Part shown: piece after piece, positions 36,420 to 47,332 of the stretch | How positions within the stretch are numbered: the first letter of the stretch is position 1 | Layout of the letters: each line of letters starts with the position of its first letter | NCBI GenBank assembly: GCA_024343425.1 | Contig: BRLC01000002.1 | Location: 124,001 to 188,000, forward strand | DNA length: 64,000 bases | Source: Rhizobiaceae bacterium MnEN-MB40S | GTDB taxonomy: Bacteria > Pseudomonadota > Alphaproteobacteria > Rhizobiales > Rhizobiaceae | Direction of reading: 5' to 3' | The notes under the pieces: model-generated | What the model was told of the DNA's origin: nothing | Databases searched by the model: none | Seen by the model: only the letters and a program-made list of their open reading frames with translations | Position numbers and translations under genes: made by a program

Positions 36420-38870
36420 ATGGCTGACTTTCCAACTTCGGCCAGGGCCGTGATTATCGGCGGCGGCATCGTGGGGTGTTCGACCGCCTATCATCTGGGA
36501 AAACTCGGCTGGACCGACACGGTCCTGCTGGAGCGCAAGAAGCTCACCTCCGGCACGACCTTCCACGCCGCGGGCCTCGTCGGCCAGTTGCGCTCGAGCG
36601 CCAACATCACCCAGATGCTGGGCAATTCCGTCGCGCTCTACAAGTCGCTGGAAGCCGAGACCGGACAGGCGACGGGCTGGAAGATGAATGGCGGCCTGCG
36701 CCTTGCCTGCAACGAGGAACGCTGGACGGAAGTCAAGAGACAGGCGACGACCGCGCATTCCTTTGGCCTGGAAATGCAGCTTCTCACGCCGCGCGAAGCG
36801 CAGGACCTGTGGCCGATCATGGATATTTCCGATGTCGTCGGCGCAGCCTTCCTGCCGACCGACGGCCAGGCGAACCCGTACGACATAACACAGGCGCTGG
36901 CCAAGGGCGCGCGCATGTCGGGCGTATCAATCTTCGAGGACACGAAGGTTCTGAAGATCCTGACGCGCGACGGCAGGGTTGTCGGCGTAGAGACCGAAAA
37001 AGGCGCGATCGCCTGCGAAAAAGTGATCTGCTGCGCCGGACAGTGGACTCGCACGCTGGCCGCCACCGTCGGCGTCAACGTGCCTCTGGTGTCGGTCGAG
37101 CACCAATACATGGTGACCGAACCTATCGAGGGCGTGACGACCAACCTGCCTACCCTGCGCGACCCGGACAGGCTGACATACTACAAGGAGGAAGTCGGCG
37201 GGCTCGTCATGGGCGGATACGAATCCAATCCGATCCCCTGGGCCATGGACGGCATTCCGGAGGACTTCCACTACACGTTGCTCGATTCGAATTTCGACCA
37301 TTTCGAGCCGATGGTGGAGCTGGCGCTCGGACGCGTCCCTGCCCTGGAATCGGCGGGTGTGAAGGAACTGGTCAACGGGCCGGAGAGCTTTACCCCGGAC
37401 GGCAATTTCATTCTCGGCGAAGCCCCCGAACTGCGGAACTTTTTCGTCGGCGCGGGTTTCAACGCCTTCGGCATCGCCGCCGGCGGCGGCGCCGGGCAAG
37501 CTCTGGCCGAATGGGTGACAATGGGCGAGCCGCCCTACGACCTGTGGCCTGTCGATATCCGTCGCTTCGGCAGACCGCATTTCGACACGGACTGGGTGCG
37601 CACCCGCACACTCGAGGCCTACGGCAAGCACTACACCATGGCCTGGCCCCACGAGGAGAACAGTTCGGGGCGGCCCTGTCGTCGATCGCCTCTCTACAGC
37701 CAGATGAAAGACGCAGGCGCGTGTTTCGGCGAGAAACTTGGATGGGAGCGTCCGAACTGGTTTGCGGACGTCGAAGCGGGCGAAGAACCGCGAGACGTTT
37801 ACAGCTTCGGCCGCCAGAACTGGTTTGGCGCCGTCGCCAGGGAACATGAAGCCGCCCGCACGAACGCGGTGCTCTTCGACCAGAGTTCATTCGCGAAATT
37901 CAAACTGGTGGGTCCCGACGCGGAAGCGGCGCTCTCCTGGATCTGCGCCAATGACGTCGCAAAGCCTGTCGGTTCGCTGACCTACACGCAGATGCTCAAC
38001 GATCACGGCGGCATTGAATGCGACCTGACGGTTGCGCGCATCGCCCAGGACGAATTCTATATCGTGACCGGCACGGGCTTCGCCACCCGCGACTTCGATT
38101 GGATCAGGCGCAATATCCCCGACGGAATGAACGCACAGCTCGTTGACGTGACGTCGGCCTATGCGGTGCTGTCGCTGATGGGACCGAAATCGAGGGACAT
38201 CCTGCAAGCCGTCACCAAAGCCGATATCGGCAACGACGCCTTCCCCTTCGGCAAGGTTCGTTCAATCGGCATTGCAGGCGCCATCGTCATGGCGCTGCGC
38301 GTGACATATGTCGGCGAACTCGGATGGGAGCTCCACATTCCGTCCGAATACGCCATCGCCGTATTCGAGGCGTTGCAGAAGGAGGGCGAGGCTTACGGTC
38401 TGCGCAACGCCGGATACAGGGCCATCGAGTCGCTTCGCCTTGAGAAGGGATATCGTGCATGGGGTTCGGATATCGGACCCGACCACACACCGCTGGAGGC
38501 CGGCCTCGGCTGGGCCGTGAAGCTTAGGAAGAACATCGACTTCAAGGGCCGCCGTGCAATCGAGAAACAGCGTTCCGAAGGCATACGTAAAATGCTGGCC
38601 TGTTTCACGGTCGATGATCCCGAAATCATCCTGCTCGGACGCGAGACGATTTTCCGAAACGGCGAACGCGTCGGCTGGCTGACGTCCGGCGGTTTCGGTC
38701 ATCATCTGCAAACGCCGATCGGATATGGCTATGTCCGCAATCCCGATGGCGTCGACGCCGACTTCGTGCTGTCAGGCGACTATGAACTGGAAATCGCCAC
38801 GGAGCGGGTTCCATGCGCAGTCACGCTCGATGTGCTTTACGACCCCAAAATGCTCAGAGTTAAATCCTGA
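36420..38870 (+). CDS. FAD-dependent dehydrogenase with GcvT-like folate domain (dimethylglycine/sarcosine dehydrogenase family)
   Basis: 816 aa. N-terminal FAD domain with VIIGGGIVGCSTAYHLGKLG; His near residue 49 in TTFHAAGLVGQLRS matches the covalent-FAD position of dimethylglycine dehydrogenase. A central FAO_M-like region follows, then GCV_T and GCV_T C-terminal domains (FDQSSFAKFKLVGPDAEA; YVGELGWELHIPSE) for tetrahydrofolate-coupled capture of one-carbon units. Predicted oxidative N-demethylation of dimethylglycine, sarcosine or a similar N-methyl amine. Start at ATG 36420. Last gene of the amine operon; terminator at 38962. Confidence 0.9.
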   Translation: MADFPTSARAVIIGGGIVGCSTAYHLGKLGWTDTVLLERKKLTSGTTFHAAGLVGQLRSSANITQMLGNSVALYKSLEAETGQATGWKMNGGLRLACNEERWTEVKRQATTAHSFGLEMQLLTPREAQDLWPIMDISDVVGAAFLPTDGQANPYDITQALAKGARMSGVSIFEDTKVLKILTRDGRVVGVETEKGAIACEKVICCAGQWTRTLAATVGVNVPLVSVEHQYMVTEPIEGVTTNLPTLRDPDRLTYYKEEVGGLVMGGYESNPIPWAMDGIPEDFHYTLLDSNFDHFEPMVELALGRVPALESAGVKELVNGPESFTPDGNFILGEAPELRNFFVGAGFNAFGIAAGGGAGQALAEWVTMGEPPYDLWPVDIRRFGRPHFDTDWVRTRTLEAYGKHYTMAWPHEENSSGRPCRRSPLYSQMKDAGACFGEKLGWERPNWFADVEAGEEPRDVYSFGRQNWFGAVAREHEAARTNAVLFDQSSFAKFKLVGPDAEAALSWICANDVAKPVGSLTYTQMLNDHGGIECDLTVARIAQDEFYIVTGTGFATRDFDWIRRNIPDGMNAQLVDVTSAYAVLSLMGPKSRDILQAVTKADIGNDAFPFGKVRSIGIAGAIVMALRVTYVGELGWELHIPSEYAIAVFEALQKEGEAYGLRNAGYRAIESLRLEKGYRAWGSDIGPDHTPLEAGLGWAVKLRKNIDFKGRRAIEKQRSEGIRKMLACFTVDDPEIILLGRETIFRNGERVGWLTSGGFGHHLQTPIGYGYVRNPDGVDADFVLSGDYELEIATERVPCAVTLDVLYDPKMLRVKS

Positions 38871-39436
38871 GACGTTTTAAAAAACGAATCGCATTGAAAG
38901 GTGTTGGAAGCCGGGCGCCCGCTGCGAAGGGCCGCGATTGATTCGTTGAGAAAAGAAAGAGGGGAAAGCGGCAGCCATCCGTTGAGGCGGAACTTCAGGC
39001 CCCGCTTTCCCTTTTGATGCAACCCGGGCGACGTGGGTCACACTCAAAACATTTTTCCCCGATGCGTTGTATTCCGCTATCAGGGACAGATCACGTTTCC
39101 CTCAACCATACGAAGAAATTTTGGCTTTCGGCTGATCAGAGATATCCGCATCAATTGCGCCGAAAACCTTTCCTCCAAAGGTCGCTGGCAATCCGGAGAT
39201 TATGCAACCATTGCGAATGACGCAATCACCCGAACGGGTGGCGGGGTATCCATGTCGATATCTATAGTGTTGGTTTCACACGATATATTAGGACAACCAT
39301 GCATATGCAGCTTGATTGTTCGGTAAAAAAAATTTGACAAAGCAGGTGTTTCGGTTGAATCGCTAGTAAGAATTTTTTTTTGCTTACGATTTTGATTGTC
39401 TAGTCGCATTGTTCGTAGTCACGATTTGGAATCAGC
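38871..39436. other. 566-bp gap without a convincing gene
   Basis: Contains the terminator at 38962-39015, then AT-richer sequence with a 10-bp palindrome TGCATATGCA (39300-39309), a TTGACA box near 39335 that could be a promoter for the kinase, and an A/T-run flanked by GTAAG and CTTAC (about 39368-39389). Short open frames on both strands have no ribosome-binding sites or family features. Confidence 0.6.
38962..39015 (+). terminator. terminator after the amine-catabolic operon
   Basis: Stem GGGAAAGCGG / CCGCTTTCCC (38962-38971 and 39002-39011) with a 30-nt intervening segment, followed by TTTT. Placed 92 bp past the dehydrogenase stop; a plausible intrinsic terminator. Confidence 0.65.
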
Positions 39437-41167
39437 TTGCAAAATTCAATTGACGAAATACAGGTTAAAATTGCGGTCATGGAGCAGCTGGCCCGTCGCG
39501 CTCCAATTTCAATCGCGACATCCATAGTGTTCGCTTCAATTGCAGCGATATTTTTTGCATTTTCGGCTACGGTTCCGGAAATCATAGCCTTTTGGCTTGT
39601 CATCTTCATGTGCTGCACTCCCCCGATGCTCTACCTGCTTGCACAGCGCACTTTTCCGTTCGACAGCGGGAACATCCAGAGTTACCAGCTTGTCCACACA
39701 TGCAATGCGGCCATTTCCGGGTTCGCCTGGGGCGTTGGCATCGCGATATTGGCCGACCCCTCATCGAATTATTCCCTGACATCATCGTTTCTGCTGCTTA
39801 CTTGCTACGTCATTGCAGCGATTCTTGCTCTCGGCGACTTCTACCGCTCCTATATCGCGTTGCTAGTCACGGGGCTTACACCGTTCGGTCTGACCATGCT
39901 GATGCACGGAAGCAGGCAGTCATTGTTGGTCGCCGCAGTCGCGCTGCTTCTGATCCTGATCATCAGTTATTCCGTCAGGGTAATCAGTCAGAACCGCTAC
40001 AGAAACATACGGGCGCAGCTCGAGAACCAGCTTTTTCTTGCACAGCTTCAGCAACAGCGCGACGCCATCCAGCGCGTCAACGAATACAAGAGCAGCTTCC
40101 TCGCCGCGACCAGCCATGACATGGCGCAACCGCTGGAGGCACAGGGCAATTTCATCGTTTCCCTTCGGCGCCTGCTCAAGAACAGGGAAGAGCGTGAACT
40201 GCTGTCAAAGATCGAAGACAGCTGGAAAAGCATGAAAAATCTGCTTGAAGGCCTGACGGACATTTCAAGCATCGACGCAGCCACCATCATGCCACGGCCG
40301 ACGGAGATCGATCTGAGCGATCTGATCGAACGTCTAATCGATGAAATCAGCATCAAAGCGCGCAGGAAATCCCTGCAGTTAAACACCGACCTCGAGCCCT
40401 GCACTGTTCGGACCGACGCGACTTTGCTTGCGAGGATTCTGCGCAACGTCTTATCCAACGCCGTCAAGTTCACGCCTTCGCGTGGCCGGATAGACATCGG
40501 CGTGGCATGCTTTGGAAACCAGGCCGTGATCTCGATCGCCGACACCGGCCCGGGCGTCCCCTCGGACAAGCATGTGGCTATTTTCAAGGACTATGTGCAA
40601 CTGGGCGCCCCCGGCCGCGGAAGCGACATGGGGATGGGGCTCGGACTTTCCATTGTCAAACGGCTGTGCGAACTGCTGGACATCGAAATGGATTTCCGCT
40701 CCGCGCCTGGCGCGGGCACGCGCTTCAGTTTCCGGCTGCCGCCGGTTGACGCCGAAACCGCCAGACTGCCGACGCCTTATCCCCGACTTAAGCCTTTGCG
40801 AAAACGTCTGCTCGTCATTACCCCCGACAAGATGCTGCGCGAAGACATCTCGAGAACGCTGTCGGAATGGCAATGCGAGGTCTATTGCAGCGGCGATGCG
40901 GAAGAAGCTTGCCGGATCATCAGAACAACCGGTTCGACGCCTGATGTCGCTATCGTCAGTCTGGACGGCTCCGAGAAAACCGGTGCAACCGTGGTCAGTC
41001 TGCGCTCCAGAATGTCGTCGACGATCCCAGCGATTGTCTTTCGTCACGAAGGCGACGGACCGCCTCCTGACCTGGACCACACGACCGTGCTCGACGCCCC
41101 CCATTCCAACAGAAAACTGCACGAGGCCGTGCTGGCCGCATCGGCGTCGAGCCTTGCAGCTGAATAG
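39437..41167 (+). CDS. membrane sensor histidine kinase with degenerate C-terminal receiver
   Basis: 576 aa. Five or six transmembrane helices occupy residues about 25-185 with almost no periplasmic domain. A HisKA-like helix follows with phosphoacceptor His about residue 227 in SHDMAQPLEAQG, the HDxxQP subtype. HATPase motifs are NVLSNAVKFT, DTGPGVP and GMGLGLSIV. Residues about 455-565 have receiver-like length and pattern, but the phosphoacceptor Asp position reads PDVAIVSLDG (Ser) and the Lys is lost (VLDAPHS), so it is a pseudo-receiver. Start TTG 39437 is tentative; ATG 39479 is possible. Convergent with the NarL-type regulator. Confidence 0.88.
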   Translation: MQNSIDEIQVKIAVMEQLARRAPISIATSIVFASIAAIFFAFSATVPEIIAFWLVIFMCCTPPMLYLLAQRTFPFDSGNIQSYQLVHTCNAAISGFAWGVGIAILADPSSNYSLTSSFLLLTCYVIAAILALGDFYRSYIALLVTGLTPFGLTMLMHGSRQSLLVAAVALLLILIISYSVRVISQNRYRNIRAQLENQLFLAQLQQQRDAIQRVNEYKSSFLAATSHDMAQPLEAQGNFIVSLRRLLKNREERELLSKIEDSWKSMKNLLEGLTDISSIDAATIMPRPTEIDLSDLIERLIDEISIKARRKSLQLNTDLEPCTVRTDATLLARILRNVLSNAVKFTPSRGRIDIGVACFGNQAVISIADTGPGVPSDKHVAIFKDYVQLGAPGRGSDMGMGLGLSIVKRLCELLDIEMDFRSAPGAGTRFSFRLPPVDAETARLPTPYPRLKPLRKRLLVITPDKMLREDISRTLSEWQCEVYCSGDAEEACRIIRTTGSTPDVAIVSLDGSEKTGATVVSLRSRMSSTIPAIVFRHEGDGPPPDLDHTTVLDAPHSNRKLHEAVLAASASSLAAE

Positions 41168-41180
41168 CCCGGTCGTTACT

Positions 41181-41837
41181 TCATGATATGAGGCCGGTCT
41201 GCTGCGCGCGCCGGATACAGGCCGCCCTCGTCCCGACATTCAAGACCTTGAAAATGTGCTTGAGATGCGATTTTACCGTGTTCTCGCTGATGTTCAGCGC
41301 GTAGGCGACTTCCCTGTTCGAATGGCCGTCGGCAATCAGGTTCAGGACTTCGATCTGGCGCTCGCTCAACTGTGAATCGGGTTGTACGGCGTTGCCGCCA
41401 CGCAGGGAATAGCGGTCCTGCTCGAACAGATCCCACAATTGCGGCGGCAAGTAGGTTTCTCCGGCGAAGACCGTTTCGAGCGCATCCGACAACATGGCCT
41501 GCGTCGCGGTTTTTGGAATGAAGCCCTGGGCGCCCAGCCGCAACGCCTCCTCCACCGGCGGCGCCGTGTGGACGCCAGACACGATGAGCACCGGCATCTT
41601 GAACCCTCTCGACCTGAGCGCCTTGACGAACGCGATCCCGTTCAAATTTTCCATGATGAGATCGGAAATGATCAGATCGAACAATCCGCCGTCGGCAAGA
41701 ACCTCGATTGCGTCCAGCGGCGAGTTGAATACGGTGCACCGATAGGCGTCGTCCATGTCGGCGAGCAAACGCGACAGACCGTCGGCGAACATCTCGTGGT
41801 CGTCGATAATCGCGATCTCGACTGTTTTTTCAGCCAT
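41181..41837 (-). CDS. NarL/FixJ-family response regulator
   Basis: 218 aa. Receiver domain with acidic pocket IIDDHEMF, phosphoacceptor Asp59 (LIISDLIMENLNG) and PKTA; C-terminal LuxR HTH with LSERQIEVLNLIADGHSNREVAYALN (split across the domain, ends VKSHLKHIFKVL). All phosphorylation residues are present. Convergent with the histidine kinase gene and 14 bp away, so the pair is a likely cognate system. Target genes unknown. Confidence 0.92.
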   Translation of the reverse strand: MAEKTVEIAIIDDHEMFADGLSRLLADMDDAYRCTVFNSPLDAIEVLADGGLFDLIISDLIMENLNGIAFVKALRSRGFKMPVLIVSGVHTAPPVEEALRLGAQGFIPKTATQAMLSDALETVFAGETYLPPQLWDLFEQDRYSLRGGNAVQPDSQLSERQIEVLNLIADGHSNREVAYALNISENTVKSHLKHIFKVLNVGTRAACIRRAQQTGLIS

Positions 41838-41910
41838 CGCATTTTATCCGTGCGTCGACCATTCGTTCTGCGCCCATAGACCACTCGCGCCACATCACCA
41901 AATACACTCC

Positions 41911-43488
41911 TCAGAAAGCTTCGGCGCTGGCGCGCCGCCAGTCATCCGCGAACGCCGGCTGCACATTGTCGCCCAGAAGCTCATCCGGAGCCAGGGAGTC
42001 CTGTATTTGGGTGATTTTGCGCTCCGTCTCGTCGGCGACGCGCCGGTGGATCGCCGACGCATCAAGTTCGGACGGTTTTTCAAGCCCCATCGCCCCGATC
42101 AGGTCAAGGAAACTCTCGATCGTCGCCTTGTGGAAACTGGCGACCCTGTGCTGGCGGAGATTGATATCGACAGCCTGGGCGCGTTTGCGATCCTGGGTGG
42201 CGACGCCTGTTGGACAGGTGTTGGTGTTGCAACGAACGGCCTGAATGCAGCCCAGGGCGAACATCATCGGACGCGCCATGTTGCACATATCGGCGCCCAG
42301 CGCGATCTTTTCGATCATGTCAAAGCCTGTGACGATCTTGCCGCTGGCGATGATTCGGATCTTGTCACGCAGACCTGCTCCGACGAGGCAGGAGTGCACA
42401 AAGGGAAGCCCCTCGTTGATGGGCACGCCCAACCGGTCGGTAAACTCGACCGGCGCGGCGCCAGTGCCGCCCTCCGCGCCATCGACCGTGATGAAATCCG
42501 GGAGGTTACCCGTCTTCAGCATCGCCTTGACGATCCCCATGAATTCATGTCTGCGACCAATGCACAACTTGAAACCGACCGGCTTGCCGCCGCTGAGCTC
42601 GCGCAGTTGCACCACGAAGTCGAGCAAACCCTCAGGTGTCGAGAAGGTCTTGTGCGCGGGGGGCGAGATCACGTCCTTGCCCATTGGAACGCCGCGAATT
42701 TCCGAAATCTCCTTGTCGACCTTCGGCGCCGGGAGCACGCCGCCGTGAGCGGGTTTTGCGCCCTGTGAAAGCTTGATCTCGATCATCTTCACGACATCGA
42801 GCTTCGCCTTTTCCGCAAATTTGTCCGGATCGAAATCACCGTCCACCGTGCGGCATCCGAAATAGCCGGTTCCCACCTGGAAAAAGATGTCGCCGCCGCC
42901 CGCCAGATGATACGGGCTCAACCCGCCTTCCCCGGTGTTGTGCGCGAAATTGCCAAGGCGAGCGCCGGCGTTCAGCGCGTGGATGGCGTTCGGGCTGAGC
43001 GCTCCGAAACTCATTGCGGATATGTTCAATCGAGACGCTGAATAGGGTTTCGCGCATTGCGGCCCGCCGACGAGCACCCGAGCGGACTCGGGATCGGCCT
43101 TCTTGGGCGCAAGGGAATGACTCGCCCGTCTGAATCCCACATCCAGTATGTCGTATTGGGTGCCAAAGGGTTGGGTTTCTATCGAGCCGTCGGCGCGCGC
43201 ATAAACCAGACGTCTCTGCAGCCTGTTGTAGGGTCTGCCGCTCTCGTTGCTTTCAATGAAATACTGCTGGATCTCGGGACTGATGAACTCGAACGCATAA
43301 CGGAGGTGCCCGATGACCGGATAGTTGCGCAGTACATTGTGCTGCGCCCAGTGGATATCGAATATTCCGAGCGCCACGAATGGAACGACGATCACGAGAA
43401 GCCACCAGAACGGCGCCCACAATTGCGCCAGAAGAGCAACAAGGACGAGCGCCGTCACGGACGTTATATAGAATATGTTGCGAACCAC
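41911..43488 (-). CDS. membrane-anchored FMN-binding glutamate synthase-like protein
   Basis: 525 aa. Two N-terminal hydrophobic helices (about residues 5-45) precede a GltB central/FMN barrel domain with NISAMSFGALS, DFITVDGAEGGTGAAP and the Cys-bearing loop CNTNTCPTGVATQ. The glutaminase domain of true glutamate synthase is missing, so it is a stand-alone FMN enzyme of unknown substrate. GTG 43488 is the start, fixed by GGGAGG six bases upstream. Confidence 0.9.
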   Translation of the reverse strand: MVRNIFYITSVTALVLVALLAQLWAPFWWLLVIVVPFVALGIFDIHWAQHNVLRNYPVIGHLRYAFEFISPEIQQYFIESNESGRPYNRLQRRLVYARADGSIETQPFGTQYDILDVGFRRASHSLAPKKADPESARVLVGGPQCAKPYSASRLNISAMSFGALSPNAIHALNAGARLGNFAHNTGEGGLSPYHLAGGGDIFFQVGTGYFGCRTVDGDFDPDKFAEKAKLDVVKMIEIKLSQGAKPAHGGVLPAPKVDKEISEIRGVPMGKDVISPPAHKTFSTPEGLLDFVVQLRELSGGKPVGFKLCIGRRHEFMGIVKAMLKTGNLPDFITVDGAEGGTGAAPVEFTDRLGVPINEGLPFVHSCLVGAGLRDKIRIIASGKIVTGFDMIEKIALGADMCNMARPMMFALGCIQAVRCNTNTCPTGVATQDRKRAQAVDINLRQHRVASFHKATIESFLDLIGAMGLEKPSELDASAIHRRVADETERKITQIQDSLAPDELLGDNVQPAFADDWRRASAEAF

Positions 43489-43782
43489 GAATTTCCTCCC
43501 GTCGGTTTTGTTCCGGCCGGATTAACACCGGCTCTAATAGGCGTTGCCAAAAGATCTACCTTCAATCCGTAAACAGCCGCCGATCCTGCAAATCCAAAAA
43601 GCACATATCGCATTTGTCGGCATTAATCGTGAGTGTTGCATAAGTGTATCAATAATCAGTTTCTTTGGAACAGTTGTATTGAACTGCGTGTTGAACACAA
43701 TCCGGCCCAAGTTTGGAGCAAAACCCTTGCCATCCAGACACCCGGTAATGCGTCCGAGAATCACGCCAACAAGGAGCTCATT

Positions 43783-44304
43783 ATGAATCCAGGCAAAACA
43801 GTCGCAGCAATCGCGCTCGCAATCACAACAGCATTTTCATCCGCGCCGGTTGTTTCGGCGGCAGACATGACCAGAGGAGCACCCGCGCCTGCGCCGGCCT
43901 ACAAGGAACGGTTCGTCAAGATCGGCGTCCTCAGCTGCCTCAGCGACGGAAGTTTCGGCTGGATCATTGGATCCCACAAGGACCTGCAGTGCAGGTTCGA
44001 GGGTCAGGGAAGCCGCGAACTCTACGCGGGCTCGATGACCAAGGTCGGCGCCGATATCGGCTTCACAGCCAAGGAAAAGCTCGTATGGGCCGTCTATGCG
44101 CCAAGCCATCAGGTGCGTCCCGGCACATTGTCCGGCACCTATGTGGGCCTGTCTGCGAACGCAGAAGTCGGACTGGGCCTCGGCGCGAACGTGCTTGGCG
44201 GCAATTTCCGGGACAATATCAACCTCGTGCCGCTCAGCGTCAGCGGCAGCGTGGGATTGAGAGCCACAGCTGCGATCGGCGCACTGACGCTGACCCAGTT
44301 CTGA
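43783..44304 (+). CDS. DUF992-family secreted protein
   Basis: 173 aa with a signal peptide (VAAIALAITTAFSSAPVVSAADM). The remaining beta-rich domain carries VGVLSCLSDGSFGWIIGS-like DUF992 features (KIGVLSC, FEGQGSRELYAG, ADIGFTAKEKLVWAVYAP). AAGGAG at 43771-43776 fixes ATG 43783. Probably a periplasmic or outer-surface protein; function unknown. Followed by a strong terminator. Confidence 0.88.
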   Translation: MNPGKTVAAIALAITTAFSSAPVVSAADMTRGAPAPAPAYKERFVKIGVLSCLSDGSFGWIIGSHKDLQCRFEGQGSRELYAGSMTKVGADIGFTAKEKLVWAVYAPSHQVRPGTLSGTYVGLSANAEVGLGLGANVLGGNFRDNINLVPLSVSGSVGLRATAAIGALTLTQF

Positions 44305-44329
44305 CCTGAGAAACAATTTGACGACAGGA

Positions 44330-44361
44330 GCGTCCGCTGTTCGCAGCGGGCGCTTTTTTTT
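44330..44361 (+). terminator. intrinsic terminator after DUF992
   Basis: Stem GCGTCCGCTG / CAGCGGGCGC (one G-U pair) with a TTCG tetraloop, followed by eight T. A textbook intrinsic terminator 26 bp past the stop. Confidence 0.9.
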
Positions 44362-44422
44362 ATGATCGACGCTTTCCTGTGAGAAGACGGATAACTTACT
44401 CAATCGTAATGTAAGGTCGGTT

Positions 44423-44449
44423 GATATCGCCGGATCCGGTTCCGATATC
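44423..44449. promoter_or_regulatory. nested inverted repeat upstream of the small ORF
   Basis: Arms GATATCG / CGATATC separated by 13 nt that contain the palindrome CCGGATCCGG. It lies 30 bp before the 15-codon ORF, where an operator would be expected. Confidence 0.45.
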
Positions 44450-44478
44450 GAATATAGAAAGTCAGTAAGGATCAAGCC

Positions 44479-44526
44479 ATGAACAATGGACTTGCAAGGG
44501 GAACGGAGACGCTCCCGGACAGATAG
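44479..44526 (+). CDS. possible 15-aa peptide (leader or RiPP precursor candidate)
   Basis: ATG-to-TAG ORF encoding MNNGLARGTETLPDR with AAGGA seven bases upstream of the ATG. It sits 98 bp before the RRE-like gene on the same strand. It lacks Cys; Thr and Asn are the only usual RiPP-modified residues. It may be a leader peptide, a real small protein or chance; confidence is low. Confidence 0.3.
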   Translation: MNNGLARGTETLPDR

Positions 44527-44624
44527 AACATCAACCAACCGACGGGAACAGGTCGCTTCCCACCGCCGGCAAACTGCAGCCTCCGATTGCTGTCGCAATC
44601 GCGCCGCCCAAGCGAGGCAATGCC

Positions 44625-45056
44625 ATGTTGTACGCAAACTCATACAAGGACCCAGACGACTATATCGCCATCAATCCCGACTTTCGGGCAGTCGACGTCA
44701 GCCGCAAAAAAGTGTTGCTGCGCGGAAAGCGCAAATCGGTCAAGCTCCCCGGAGAACTGAATGTCGAACTCGTTTCGCTGATGGACGGCTCATTGCGGCG
44801 GGACGAAATCAAGGACCTGCTGAGCGCGACATTCGATCAGGCCTTGGTGGAAGAGGCGATCACCCAAATGATCGATAGCGGTTACGCCATCTATGCGCCA
44901 TCGGCGCATAACGCATCGGACACTGCGCGGCGTATGTTGAACGCACTCATTGCAAACAGGGAAAGATGGTCAGAATCGCCGAGGATCCGCTATACTACGG
45001 ACGGCGTGATGAGACCCGCTTCCGGCAGACGCCGGCGGCGCCCCGCGTCGGAGTGA
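44625..45056 (+). CDS. orphan PqqD/RRE-like (RiPP recognition element) domain protein
   Basis: 143 aa. Residues about 18-90 match the PqqD-like winged-helix pattern seen in RiPP recognition elements and in N-termini of TOMM E1-like proteins: VLLRGKRKSVKLPG strand pair, VSLMDGSLRRDEIKDLL helix pair and ITQMIDSGYAIY recognition end. The C-terminus is Arg-rich (SGRRRRRPASE) and has no further domain. ATG 44625 has GAGG seven bases upstream. No YcaO, radical SAM or ThiF-like enzyme is within the window, so it is either an orphan partner acting in trans or the remnant of a larger protein. Confidence 0.65.
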   Translation: MLYANSYKDPDDYIAINPDFRAVDVSRKKVLLRGKRKSVKLPGELNVELVSLMDGSLRRDEIKDLLSATFDQALVEEAITQMIDSGYAIYAPSAHNASDTARRMLNALIANRERWSESPRIRYTTDGVMRPASGRRRRRPASE

Positions 45057-45138
45057 TATCGGTGGGAGGATCATCGAAGTCCAGATTTCATATCGCCCGG
45101 CCAGTGGGTGTACAATCCCGGCCGGGACCATCGCTTGA

Positions 45139-47256
<2,118 letters not shown>

Positions 47257-47332
47257 CATCGCGGCCGGTCGCGACAGCACCTTGTGCGGCGAACGCCAAC
47301 TCCCTACCTGACACCGGTCAGGGACAGGAAAC

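Larger units (their letters stand above)
44305..44624. other. 320-bp intergenic segment with terminator, dyad and 15-codon ORF
   Basis: Holds the DUF992 terminator (44330-44361), a 27-bp dyad (44423-44449) and a short ORF with its own ribosome-binding site (44479-44526). No larger gene is convincing: a 130-codon frame from 44486 overlaps the RRE-like gene in another frame and is Arg/Gln-rich shadow sequence. Confidence 0.6.

Noticed and set aside
39014..39409. Small open frames after the amine operon
   Set aside because: No ribosome-binding sites, overlapping on both strands, AT-rich non-coding composition.
43534..43782. Open frames of 76-80 codons on both strands before DUF992
   Set aside because: They overlap each other and the DUF992 ribosome-binding site; no recognisable domain.
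44486..44878. 130-codon plus-strand frame overlapping the RRE-like gene
   Set aside because: Arg/Gln/Ser-rich and in a different frame from the recognisable PqqD-like protein; treated as shadow.
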